From positions 1-64,000 of the forward strand of contig CAYOCP010000024.1 in assembly GCA_964402505.1 (NCBI GenBank): DNA of 64,000 nucleotides, in the 5' to 3' direction. The notes beneath the pieces were generated by a model. It did no database searches, was not told the origin of the DNA, and was given only the letters and a program-made list of their open reading frames with translations. The stretch's first letter is position 1. Every line of letters starts with the position of its first letter. Origin of the DNA: SLRI01 sp964402505. Lineage in GTDB: Bacteria; Pseudomonadota; Alphaproteobacteria; Geminicoccales; Geminicoccaceae. Positions 44,151 through 51,948 of the stretch are shown one piece after another. Position numbers and translations under genes: made by a program.

Positions 44151-45806
44151 ATGAGCCTCGATCCCGTCACGCTCGCCGTCATCCAGTCGGGCCTCGTCCA
44201 GGTCTGCAACGAGATGGACATCGCCTTCAGCCGGGCCGCGTTCTCGCCGGTCATCGCCGAGGCCAACGACCGCTCGGACGGACTCTACGGCTGGGCCGAC
44301 GGTGCCCTGATCGCCCAGGGCGAGCTGGGCCTGCCGGTCTTCGTCGGCACCATGCAGGACAGTGCCAAGGCGGTGATCGGCAAGATCGCCGCGGGCGAGA
44401 CGGCCCCGCCCGAGCCCGAGGACGTCTACATCGTCAACGATCCCTATCTCGGCGGCACGCATCTCATGGACGTGCGCTTCGTCAAGCCGTTCTTCTTCCA
44501 GGGCCAACCGTTCTGCTGGTTGGCCAACACCGGCCATTGGCCGGATATCGGCGGCGCCGTGCCGGGCGGGTTCTCGGCGAGCGCCACCGAGATCGAGCAG
44601 GAGGGGCTCAGGCTGCCGCCGGTCAAGCTCTTCAAGCGCGGCCGGATGGACCCCGAGATCTACGCCATCGTCATGTCGAACATCCGCGTCGCCGACCAGC
44701 GGATCGGCGATATCCGCGCCCAGGCGGCAGCGCTGGAGGTGGGGGCGAGGCGACTGACGACCCTCCTCGACCGCTACGGGCGGGATGTGGTGGAGGAGGC
44801 GATCCTGGTCCTGCGCGAGAGCGCCGCCCGGCAGATGCGGGCGAAGATCGCGGCACTCCCGGAGGGAAGCTGGCGGAGCACGGCCTGGGTCGATTCCGAC
44901 GGCGTGGTGGACGAACCCCTGGCGATACGCCTCGAGGTGACCCGGGCCGGCGACCGCTTGATCTTCGACTTCGCCGGCACGTCGCCGCCCTGCCAGGGGC
45001 CGATGAACTCCGTGATCGCGACGACGAGGAGCTCCATCTATCTCGCGATCAAGCATGTCTGGCCCGAGGTGCCGATCAATGCCGGCCTGTTCGAGCCGCT
45101 CGAGATCCGGGACCCCAAGGACACGTTCCTCCATGCCGAGTACCCGCGGCCGGTCTCGGGCTGTGCTGCCGAGGTGTCGCAGCGCATTGCGGAAGCGGTC
45201 TTCGCCGCCCTCGTCCAGGCGGTGCCGGAGCGGGTGACGGCGGCCCCGGCCGGCACCTCCGGCAATTTCGCGCTCGGTGGCCTCGATCCGCTGCGCAATC
45301 GCAGCTATGTCATGTACCACATCACCGGCGGCGGCTATGGCGGCAACGCCCGAACCGACGGTCTTTCCTACGGCTGCTCGACCATCGGCATCTCGAAATC
45401 CGCCCCGCTCGAGGTGATGGAGCAGCAATATCCCGTCCTCTTCGAGGAATACGCGCTGCGCGAGGGCTCGGGCGGGGCGGGCCGGCATCGGGGCGGGATG
45501 GGGCTGCGCTACGCCGTCACGCTCCGCCGCGGCACGGCCAATGCCAGCTTCGTCATGGACCACGGCCGCTTCGGCCCGCAAGGTGCCCTGGGCGGCCAGG
45601 ACGGCGCACCGAACCGCATCGAGATCCTTTACGGCGACGGCCGCCGCGAGGTCCCCCCGCATCTCTCCAAGGCGCAGAACATCCGCATCGAAGCCGGCGA
45701 CACCATCCGCATCGAGACCCCGGGCGGCGGCGGCTACGGCGATCCGGCGAAGCGCGAGGCGAAGCTCGAGGAGCGCGATCGAAGGCGCGGCTATCTCGGC
45801 GACTAG
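44151..45806 (+). CDS. hyuB: hydantoinase subunit B
   Basis: The 551-residue HyuB/oxoprolinase B family protein begins LDPVTLAVIQSGLVQVCNEMDIAFSRAAFSP. It has the conserved VNDPYLGGTHLMDVRFVKPFF near 97-117, NTGHWPDIGGAVPGGFS near 125-141 and the glycine-rich end ETPGGGGYGDP near 528. It is the metal-dependent hydrolytic partner of HyuA. It starts at ATG 44151, 501 bp after hyuA ends because of the DUF29 insertion. Downstream are 500 bp of repeats. Confidence 0.88.
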   Translation: MSLDPVTLAVIQSGLVQVCNEMDIAFSRAAFSPVIAEANDRSDGLYGWADGALIAQGELGLPVFVGTMQDSAKAVIGKIAAGETAPPEPEDVYIVNDPYLGGTHLMDVRFVKPFFFQGQPFCWLANTGHWPDIGGAVPGGFSASATEIEQEGLRLPPVKLFKRGRMDPEIYAIVMSNIRVADQRIGDIRAQAAALEVGARRLTTLLDRYGRDVVEEAILVLRESAARQMRAKIAALPEGSWRSTAWVDSDGVVDEPLAIRLEVTRAGDRLIFDFAGTSPPCQGPMNSVIATTRSSIYLAIKHVWPEVPINAGLFEPLEIRDPKDTFLHAEYPRPVSGCAAEVSQRIAEAVFAALVQAVPERVTAAPAGTSGNFALGGLDPLRNRSYVMYHITGGGYGGNARTDGLSYGCSTIGISKSAPLEVMEQQYPVLFEEYALREGSGGAGRHRGGMGLRYAVTLRRGTANASFVMDHGRFGPQGALGGQDGAPNRIEILYGDGRREVPPHLSKAQNIRIEAGDTIRIETPGGGGYGDPAKREAKLEERDRRRGYLGD

Positions 45807-45847
45807 AGGAATATTATCCGATCAGGGTGCCGGAGTCAAGGGCGGTC

Positions 45848-46013
45848 GGTTCGTTCGGCAGAACCCGATCTTGCGGGTTCGTTCGTCGCCCAGCGGCCGC
45901 GAAATGCCGAGAATCCGCGATTCGGCCCACGGGTTCGTTCGACGAAGCTCGGGTTCGATCGTCGATTCTCCGGGTTCCCTCGTCGATTCGGCGGGTTCGT
46001 TCGTCGTTCGAGG
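45848..46013. repeat. direct repeats with GGGTTCGTTCGTCG core, about 21 bp
   Basis: Units beginning GGGTTC occur at 45931, 45951, 45972 and 45993, spaced 20, 21 and 21 bp, with the shared core GGGTTCGTTCGTCGATTC. Two isolated copies of the core lie upstream at 45848 and 45875. The last unit ends at 46013, exactly where the second array starts. A minus-strand frame turns the repeats into a 7-residue Arg/Thr/Asp repeat, but no convincing gene is present. It lies in the 498-bp gap between hyuB and cydA. Confidence 0.75.
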
Positions 46014-46155
46014 TTGCATCCGATGCAACATTCCGGGATGGCTGTCGCGTATAATGCAACATGCCCGGCTCGCAGGTTGCACGAGATGCAACAACCCGAG
46101 CGTCGATGTTGCATCTCATGCAACATCCCGAAGGCCGATGTTGCATCTCGTGCGA
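46014..46155. repeat. tandem array of five palindromic units, about 32-bp period
   Basis: Five 15-bp imperfect palindromes begin at 46014, 46045, 46077, 46109 and 46141, a period of 31-32 bp. The best are TTGCATCCGATGCAA and TTGCATCTCATGCAA; the second unit keeps only its right half. The 16-17 bp between them also share ACATCCCG-like sequence, so this is a true tandem repeat and not repeat plus unique spacer. It ends 150 bp before the cydA start. It could be a multi-operator region or a minisatellite. The remaining 46156-46304 shows no gene. Confidence 0.8.
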
Positions 46156-46304
46156 CGGCAGCGGCAACGGTCGAAGCGGCTTCCTTGTCCCAGGCCCGCC
46201 GCTCGATCGATCCACCTCTTGCGGCGATGCGGCGCAGCACGGGTCGTTGCCTTCGGTCCCGGCCGGCACGATCTCGCTTCCGGTGATCAACTCGGGAGCG
46301 TTCG

Positions 46305-47690
46305 ATGGATGCCCTTGATGCGGTCATGCTGGCCCGGCTGCAATTCGCCTTCACGATCGGCTTTCACATCGTCTTTCCGGCCTTCACCATCGGCCTCGCG
46401 TCCTATCTGGCGACGCTCGAGGGGCTCTGGCTCTGGACCGGCAGGGACCAGTACATCCAGGCGTTCCACTACTGGGTGAAGCCCTTCGCGGTGACCTTCG
46501 CCATGGGCGTGGTCTCCGGCATCGTCATGACCTACCAGTTCGGCACCAACTGGAGCGTCTTCTCCGATCGCACAGGCCCGATCCTCGGACCCTTGATGGG
46601 TTACGAGGTGCTCTCCGCCTTCTTTCTCGAGGCCGGGTTCCTGGGCGTCATGCTCTTCGGCATGAGGAAGGTCGGTCGCGGGCTGCACTTTCTGGCGACG
46701 CTTCTGGTCGCCTTCGGCACCGTCTTCTCCGCCTTCTGGATCCTCTCGGTCAACAGCTGGATGCAGACCCCGGCCGGCTACGCCATCAACGAGGCGGGCC
46801 AGTTCGTGCCCGAGGACTGGTGGGCGGCCATCTTCAACCCTTCCTTCCCCTATCGCCTCGTGCACATGGTGCTCGCGGCCTATCTCACCACGGCCTTCGT
46901 CGTCGGCGCCGTCGGTGCCCTGCATCTCCTGCGCGACCGGACCAACCGGGCGGCAAGGGCCATGTTCTCCAACGCCATGTGGATGGCGGCGCTGGTGGCA
47001 CCCTTGCAACTGATCGCCGGCGACCTGCACGGGCTCAATACCCTCGAGCATCAACCGGCCAAGGTGGCCGCCATCGAGGGGCACTGGCAGCGGGAGGCCG
47101 GCGCCCCTCTCTACCTCTTCGGCCTGCCCGACATGGAGGCGGAGGAGACGCGCCATGCCGTCGGCATCCCGCATCTCGGCAGCCTGATCCTGACGCATTC
47201 CTGGGACGGCGAGGTGCCGGGGCTGCTCGAGGTGCCGCCCGAGGACCGCCCCTATGCGCCGCTGATCTTCTGGACCTTCCGCCTGATGGTCGGCCTCGGC
47301 CTCTCGATGATCGGCATCGGCATCTGGGGCCTCTGGCGGCGCTGGCAGGGCCGGCTCCACGACGACAAATGGCTGCTGCGCGCGGCCGTCGCCATGGGAC
47401 CCATGGGCTTCGTGGCCCTGCTCGCCGGCTGGGTCACCACCGAGGTCGGCCGTCAGCCCTGGACCGTCCAGGGCCTCCTGCGCACCGCCGATTCGGTGGC
47501 GCCGATCGCCGCCCCCGCCGTCGCCGGCTCTCTCCTCATGTTCGTCCTCGTCTACACGCTCGTTTTCGGCGCCGGCATTTTCTACATCCTGCGAATGATG
47601 AACCAAAGACCGGGAATCCCCGGCGAGGGAGCCGAGCGGCCGTCCGCCGGCCCGGAGAGGGGGCTCCATCCTTACGGAATCGAGTCATGA
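46305..47690 (+). CDS. cydA: cytochrome bd ubiquinol oxidase subunit I (CIO-like)
   Basis: The 461-residue protein has about nine spans. The heme ligand His lies in GFHIVFPAFTIG near 21, with RLVHMVLAAYL near 186. The quinol region has GDLHGLNTLEHQPAKVAAIEG near 240, and GRQPW comes near 385. The short Q-loop is that of the cyanide-insensitive (CIO) subtype. It oxidises ubiquinol and reduces O2 to water without pumping protons, and is useful at low oxygen or under stress. ATG 46305 follows GGGAG. Its stop overlaps cydB. Confidence 0.93.
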   Translation: MDALDAVMLARLQFAFTIGFHIVFPAFTIGLASYLATLEGLWLWTGRDQYIQAFHYWVKPFAVTFAMGVVSGIVMTYQFGTNWSVFSDRTGPILGPLMGYEVLSAFFLEAGFLGVMLFGMRKVGRGLHFLATLLVAFGTVFSAFWILSVNSWMQTPAGYAINEAGQFVPEDWWAAIFNPSFPYRLVHMVLAAYLTTAFVVGAVGALHLLRDRTNRAARAMFSNAMWMAALVAPLQLIAGDLHGLNTLEHQPAKVAAIEGHWQREAGAPLYLFGLPDMEAEETRHAVGIPHLGSLILTHSWDGEVPGLLEVPPEDRPYAPLIFWTFRLMVGLGLSMIGIGIWGLWRRWQGRLHDDKWLLRAAVAMGPMGFVALLAGWVTTEVGRQPWTVQGLLRTADSVAPIAAPAVAGSLLMFVLVYTLVFGAGIFYILRMMNQRPGIPGEGAERPSAGPERGLHPYGIES

Positions 47691-48700
47691 GCGGCCTCGT
47701 TGTCGATCTGCCGACCATCTGGGCGCTCATCATCGCCTTCGCCGTCCTCGCCTACGTGGTGCTCGACGGCTTCAGCCTCGGCGTCGGCCTGCTCTTTCCC
47801 TTTCTCGCCAGGGGCTCGGAGCGCGATCTGGCCATGAACAGCGTGGCGCCCGTCTGGGACGGCAACCAGACCTGGCTGGTGCTCGGCGGCGGCGGCCTTT
47901 TCGCCACCTTTCCGCTCGCTTTCGCCGTGGTCGTGCCGGCCCTCTACGCGCCGCTCGTCGCCATGCTGCTCGGCCTCGTCTTCCGCGGCGTCGCCTTCGA
48001 GTTCCGCTGGCGCAGCGAGCGCCGCCGCTGGATCTGGGATCTCGCCTTCCCGACGGGCTCGCTCGTCGCCGCCATCGCCCAGGGCACGGCACTGGGTGCC
48101 CTGGTCCAGGGCATCGCGATCGAGGGGCGGAGCTATGCCGGCGGGTGGTGGGACTGGCTGACACCGTTCAGCCTGCTCACCGCGCTGGCGCTGGTCATCG
48201 GCTACGCGCTTCTGGGCGCCACCTGGCTCGTGATGAAGACCGAGGGCGGGCTCCAGGCGCGCGCCCGTGCCCTGGCGCTGCCGGCGGCGCTGGGAACGCT
48301 GGCGCTGATCGCCGCGGTCTCGCTCTGGACGCCCTTTCTCGATCCGGTCTTCATGCGGCGCTGGCTCGCCTGGCCGGCCATCGTCTACACGGCACCGGTC
48401 CCGCTCCTGGTGGCGCTGGCCGGCTGGCTCCTGATCAGGGGGCTTCGGAATGGCGCCGCGCGACAGCCCTTCCTCGCCGCCGAGGGCCTCTTCGTGCTCT
48501 GCTTCATCGGCCTCGGCATCGGGTTTCATCCCTACATCGTGCCGCACGACATCACCATTCACGAGGCTGCGGCGCCCGATTCGAGCCTGCTCTTCCTGCT
48601 GGTCGGCGCCCTCGTGCTGATCCCCATCATCCTGGCCTACACCGCGCACGCCTATTGGGTCTTTCGCGGCAAGGTCGATCCCGAGGCCGGCTACCATTGA
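47687..48700 (+). CDS. cydB: cytochrome bd ubiquinol oxidase subunit II
   Basis: The 337-residue polytopic protein begins with VDLPTIWALIIAFAVLAYVVLDGFSLGVGLL. It has the family stretch PVWDGNQTWLVLGGGGLFATFPLAFA near 55-80. It forms the heterodimer with CydA. ATG 47687 overlaps the cydA stop as ATGA; a longer upstream frame passes through cydA and is rejected. The small DUF2474 gene overlaps its stop. Confidence 0.93.
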   Translation: MSGLVVDLPTIWALIIAFAVLAYVVLDGFSLGVGLLFPFLARGSERDLAMNSVAPVWDGNQTWLVLGGGGLFATFPLAFAVVVPALYAPLVAMLLGLVFRGVAFEFRWRSERRRWIWDLAFPTGSLVAAIAQGTALGALVQGIAIEGRSYAGGWWDWLTPFSLLTALALVIGYALLGATWLVMKTEGGLQARARALALPAALGTLALIAAVSLWTPFLDPVFMRRWLAWPAIVYTAPVPLLVALAGWLLIRGLRNGAARQPFLAAEGLFVLCFIGLGIGFHPYIVPHDITIHEAAAPDSSLLFLLVGALVLIPIILAYTAHAYWVFRGKVDPEAGYH

Positions 48701-48843
48701 GCCCGCGCGAGCCCGCACCCGGGGATGGACGAAAGGCGTCGCTCGGGCACCGGCTCCTCTGGTTCGGAGCCCTCTGGCTCGCCGGCGTCATCGGCCTCGC
48801 TGTGCTCGCCTTCGGCCTGCGCGCCCTGATCGGCCCCGCTTGA
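48697..48843 (+). CDS. DUF2474-type small cytochrome bd-associated protein
   Basis: The 48-residue protein starts at TTG 48697 and overlaps the cydB stop as TTGA. It has a basic N-terminus (DGRKASLGHR) and one membrane span (LLWFGALWLAGVIGLAVLAFGLR). Small single-span proteins of this kind (CydX or DUF2474) follow cydB and stabilise or accompany the oxidase. Size, position and the LLWF...LWLAG pattern fit DUF2474. It is easily missed because of its size and TTG start. Confidence 0.75.
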   Translation: MSPREPAPGDGRKASLGHRLLWFGALWLAGVIGLAVLAFGLRALIGPA

Positions 48844-48895
48844 GCGAAAGCGCCGCTGAGGCGGAGACGTTCTGGCCCATGCCCGAGGGTCTGGC

Positions 48896-49735
48896 CTACT
48901 TCACGCCGCTCTGCACGATGGTGCGGACGTAGTAGCGCTGGAAGGCGAGGAAGGGGACGAGGGCCATCAGCACGGCGATCGAGGAGGCGGCGAACATGCC
49001 GCCCCAGTCGGTGGTCTCGAGATTGCTGTGGCGGGCGATCGCCACCTGGACCACGACATAGTCGGGCGCGCTGGCGGCGACGAGGGGCCAGAAGAAGGCC
49101 TCCCATTGCAGGATGAAGAGCATGAGGGACGCCGTGGCGATGGTCGGGCCGGTGAGCGGCATGGCGATGCGCCAGTAGGCCTGCCACCAGGTGGCGCCGT
49201 CGATGCGGGCGGCCTCGAAGAGCTCCTTCGGAATGCCGACGAAGAACTGGCGGAAGAGGAAGATGATGAAGCCGCTCGCCACCTCCGGCATGATCAGCGC
49301 CTTGTAGCTGTCGGTCCAGCCGAGAAAGCGCATCAGATGGTAGAGCGGCAGCACCATCGCCTCGAACGGCATCATGAAGGAGGCGAGAACGCAGACGAAG
49401 AGGACGGTGCGGCCGGGAAAGTCGAAGACCGCGAAGGCGAAGCCGGCGAGCGAGTTGACCAGGATGCCGAGTGCGACGGTCGAGAAGGCGACGACGAGCG
49501 AGTTGCCGATGGCCCGCAGATAGCCCGAATCCAGAGCACCGACCCAGTGCTCGAGGGTCAGCTTCTCGGGAAAGAAGGTGCGCCAGCCGAAGTCGGCGGC
49601 ATAGCGGAAGATCTCGTCCGAGGGCCTGAGCGAGGAGATCAGCATCCAGTAGAGCGGCAGGAGCAGGGCGAGCGCGATCAGCGCCATGGTCAGATAGCGC
49701 AACCCCGTCGGCAGCCAGGGGAGCGGTGCCCTCAT
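48896..49735 (-). CDS. ABC transporter permease, MalG/UgpE type
   Basis: The 279-residue protein has six spans. The EAA loop (EAARIDGATWWQAYWRIAMPLTGP) near residues 185-208 is typical of carbohydrate-type (CUT1) permeases. Its N-terminal span is followed by a periplasmic loop of about 60 residues. It pairs with the permease encoded upstream, with a 4-base ATGA overlap. A longer frame through that gene is rejected. The substrate is unknown. Confidence 0.88.
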   Translation of the reverse strand: MRAPLPWLPTGLRYLTMALIALALLLPLYWMLISSLRPSDEIFRYAADFGWRTFFPEKLTLEHWVGALDSGYLRAIGNSLVVAFSTVALGILVNSLAGFAFAVFDFPGRTVLFVCVLASFMMPFEAMVLPLYHLMRFLGWTDSYKALIMPEVASGFIIFLFRQFFVGIPKELFEAARIDGATWWQAYWRIAMPLTGPTIATASLMLFILQWEAFFWPLVAASAPDYVVVQVAIARHSNLETTDWGGMFAASSIAVLMALVPFLAFQRYYVRTIVQSGVK

Positions 49736-50607
49736 GCGTCGGACGGGCTGCGAAAGAGGCGGAACTCGACGACGGCGAAAAGGGCGATCACGACGAGGAG
49801 GATGGTCGAGATCGCCAAGGAGCGGCCGTGATTGAGATAGGCGAAGGCGGACTGGTAGGCCTGGAACATCAGGAGATCGGTGGCGCCGGCCGGGCCGCCA
49901 TTGGTGATGATGAAGACGGGCGCGAAGAAGAGGAAGTTGATGGCGGTATCGGCGATCAGCACGAAGAGGATCGGCCGGCGCATCAAGGGCAGGGTGACGT
50001 GGCGAAAGCGCTGCCAGGCCGAGGCGCCGTCGATCCGCGCCGCCTCGTGGAAGTCGTCGGGGATGGCGTAGAGCCCCGCCAGAAGGAACATCATCCAGTA
50101 GCCGCAGCCCTTCCAGCTGGCGATGCCGATCATCGTCAGAAGGGCCTGGCTCTCGCTGCGAAAGAAGGGCTGCCGCTCGAGGCCGAGGGCCGAGAGGAGG
50201 CCGTTGACCGGCCCGAGCTGCTGATCCAGCAGGATGTTCCAGAGAACCGACACGATGGCGAGGGAGACGCACATCGGCAGGAAATAGGCGGCGCGAAAGA
50301 AGGTGACGCCGGGGCCGGGGCGGAAGACCAGAAGGGCCAGCAGAAGCGCCACCGCGACCTGGAAGGGGTTGATCAGGACGTTGAAGAGCAGCGTCACGCG
50401 CACCGAGTTCCAGAAGACCGGATCGGTCGCGAGGTCGTAGTAATTGGCGAGGCCGGCGAAGACGGTCTCGCCGCGCAGGGTCTGCTGCAGAAAGCCGCCG
50501 ACGAGGGCGATGCCGATCGGCGCCAGCCGGAAGACGGCGAGTCCGATCAAAGCGGGGGCGAGGAAGAGCAGCGGGATCCAGGAGCGCTCGCGAATCCCGC
50601 TGCCCAT
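49732..50607 (-). CDS. ABC transporter permease, MalF/UgpA type
   Basis: The 291-residue protein has six spans and an EAA loop (EAARIDGASAWQRFRHVTLPLMRRP) near residues 190-214. It is the first permease of a CUT1-type importer. ATG 50607 is preceded by an in-frame TTG at 50610. Between the binding-protein gene and this one are 39 bp. No ATP-binding gene is found in this unit, so an ATPase encoded elsewhere must serve it. Confidence 0.88.
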   Translation of the reverse strand: MGSGIRERSWIPLLFLAPALIGLAVFRLAPIGIALVGGFLQQTLRGETVFAGLANYYDLATDPVFWNSVRVTLLFNVLINPFQVAVALLLALLVFRPGPGVTFFRAAYFLPMCVSLAIVSVLWNILLDQQLGPVNGLLSALGLERQPFFRSESQALLTMIGIASWKGCGYWMMFLLAGLYAIPDDFHEAARIDGASAWQRFRHVTLPLMRRPILFVLIADTAINFLFFAPVFIITNGGPAGATDLLMFQAYQSAFAYLNHGRSLAISTILLVVIALFAVVEFRLFRSPSDA

Positions 50608-50646
50608 CAAGCGTCGCCCGATCGCCGCCTCAGCAACACCCGCCTG

Positions 50647-51900
50647 TCAGCGGTACTTGGCGAGCTCGCGGTCGATCCGCTCGGCGGCGGCGGTCAGGGT
50701 CGCCTGAACGTCGGCGCCGGTCTGGATGTCGCGAATCGCGAGGCGCAGGATGTCCTCGTACTCGCGCCAGCCGGGGGTCGCCGGCCGGGCGCGGGCGGTC
50801 TCGTCCAGCTCGAAGCGGACAATGGCCCAGCCCGGATCGGCGAAGGTGGTGTCCGCCTCCTCGTCCCAGACGGCATTGAGCACCGGCGGATAGGGCCTGA
50901 GGCTCAGCCAGAGGCGCTGCGTGTCGTCCCGCATCATGAAGGCGATGAAGGCGAGGGCGGCATCCATCTCGTCCGAGTTCGGATTGACGCCGATGTGCCA
51001 GGCGCCGGTCGGTGTCACCGGCGTGCCGGCGGCGAAGTAGGGATGCGGCGCCAGCCCCCATTCGAGATCCGGGTACTTGGTCGGCAGGTTGACGAGGTCG
51101 TAGGGGTTGCCGACGAAGAAGCCGACCTTGCCGGTGCCGAAGAGCTCGAAGGTCAGGTTGTTGTCGAAGACACCGGGCGGGCTGACCTTCTCCTTCTGGT
51201 AGAGGTCCTGGTAGAACTGGAAGGCCTCGACGGCCTTCGGCGAATCGACGTAGCCGGTGGCGGTCAGGCCGTCGGGGCTGATCATCTCCGCACCGAGCGA
51301 CATGGGCAGCGGCAGGAGCTGGTAGGGTCGTTCGGCCTGCTCGAAGACGAAGCCCCAGACGCCGTCATCGGGCCTGGCGACCTTTCTGGCCGCATCGACC
51401 AGCTCGGCCCAGGTCCAGCGCTCGGCGGGGTCGGTCGAGGGCGGCTCGATGCCGGCCTCGTCGAGGAGCTTCTTGTTGTAGAAGAGGAGCGCGCTCGAGC
51501 TGCCGAAGGGGGCCGAGTAGATCTTGCCGTCGACGGTGGCGGCAGCCAGCGCCGCCTTGGTGAAGCGGCTGGCGTCGAGATGCGGCGTCAGGTCCAGAAG
51601 ATAGCCGCGCACGGCGTAGGAGGCGGTGAGCGGGCTGTCGACGATGAAGACGTCGGGATCGGGTCCCCGGGCGTTGAGGCGGACCTCGATGGTCTGGAAG
51701 ATCTGCGCGAACGGAATGCGCTCGACGTTGAGCGTGATCTCGGGATGGGCCTCGCGGAAGGCGTCCATCAGGGGTTCGACCTGCTCCTCGGGCCAACCCA
51801 TCCAGAGCACGTTGAGCGTCGCGTCCTCTGCCCAGGCGCCGGCCGAAGCCAAAAATGCCAGACCCGCCGTGCAGCCGAAAAATGCTCTTCTTGTGGCCAC
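50647..51900 (-). CDS. ABC transporter extracellular solute-binding protein (family 1)
   Basis: The 417-residue protein has a signal peptide (about 1-24, FFGCTAGLAFLASAGAWAED) and the family 1 binding fold (LNVLWMGWPEEQVEPLMDAF near 29). PDVFIVDSPLTASY occurs near 80 and YNKKLLDEAGIEPP near 140. It would deliver a sugar or nucleoside-like solute to the two permeases. The start is GTG at 51900, only 48 bp from the divergent nucleoside hydrolase start. That suggests shared regulation and possibly a nucleoside ligand. Confidence 0.88.
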   Translation of the reverse strand: MATRRAFFGCTAGLAFLASAGAWAEDATLNVLWMGWPEEQVEPLMDAFREAHPEITLNVERIPFAQIFQTIEVRLNARGPDPDVFIVDSPLTASYAVRGYLLDLTPHLDASRFTKAALAAATVDGKIYSAPFGSSSALLFYNKKLLDEAGIEPPSTDPAERWTWAELVDAARKVARPDDGVWGFVFEQAERPYQLLPLPMSLGAEMISPDGLTATGYVDSPKAVEAFQFYQDLYQKEKVSPPGVFDNNLTFELFGTGKVGFFVGNPYDLVNLPTKYPDLEWGLAPHPYFAAGTPVTPTGAWHIGVNPNSDEMDAALAFIAFMMRDDTQRLWLSLRPYPPVLNAVWDEEADTTFADPGWAIVRFELDETARARPATPGWREYEDILRLAIRDIQTGADVQATLTAAAERIDRELAKYR

Positions 51901-51948
51901 GACCTTGCCTCCCTATAGCCATCGGCGAGACTCAAACTACGCGCCTCG

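Noticed and set aside
46014..46155. CRISPR-like array upstream of cydA
   Set aside because: The repeat units are only 15 bp, the intervening 16-17 bp are themselves similar to each other, there are five units, and no cas genes are near. It is a tandem repeat.
45814..46290. Minus-strand open frame of 158 codons through the repeat region
   Set aside because: It consists mostly of translated tandem repeats, and the 32-bp period is out of frame. There is no recognisable domain and no ribosome-binding site.
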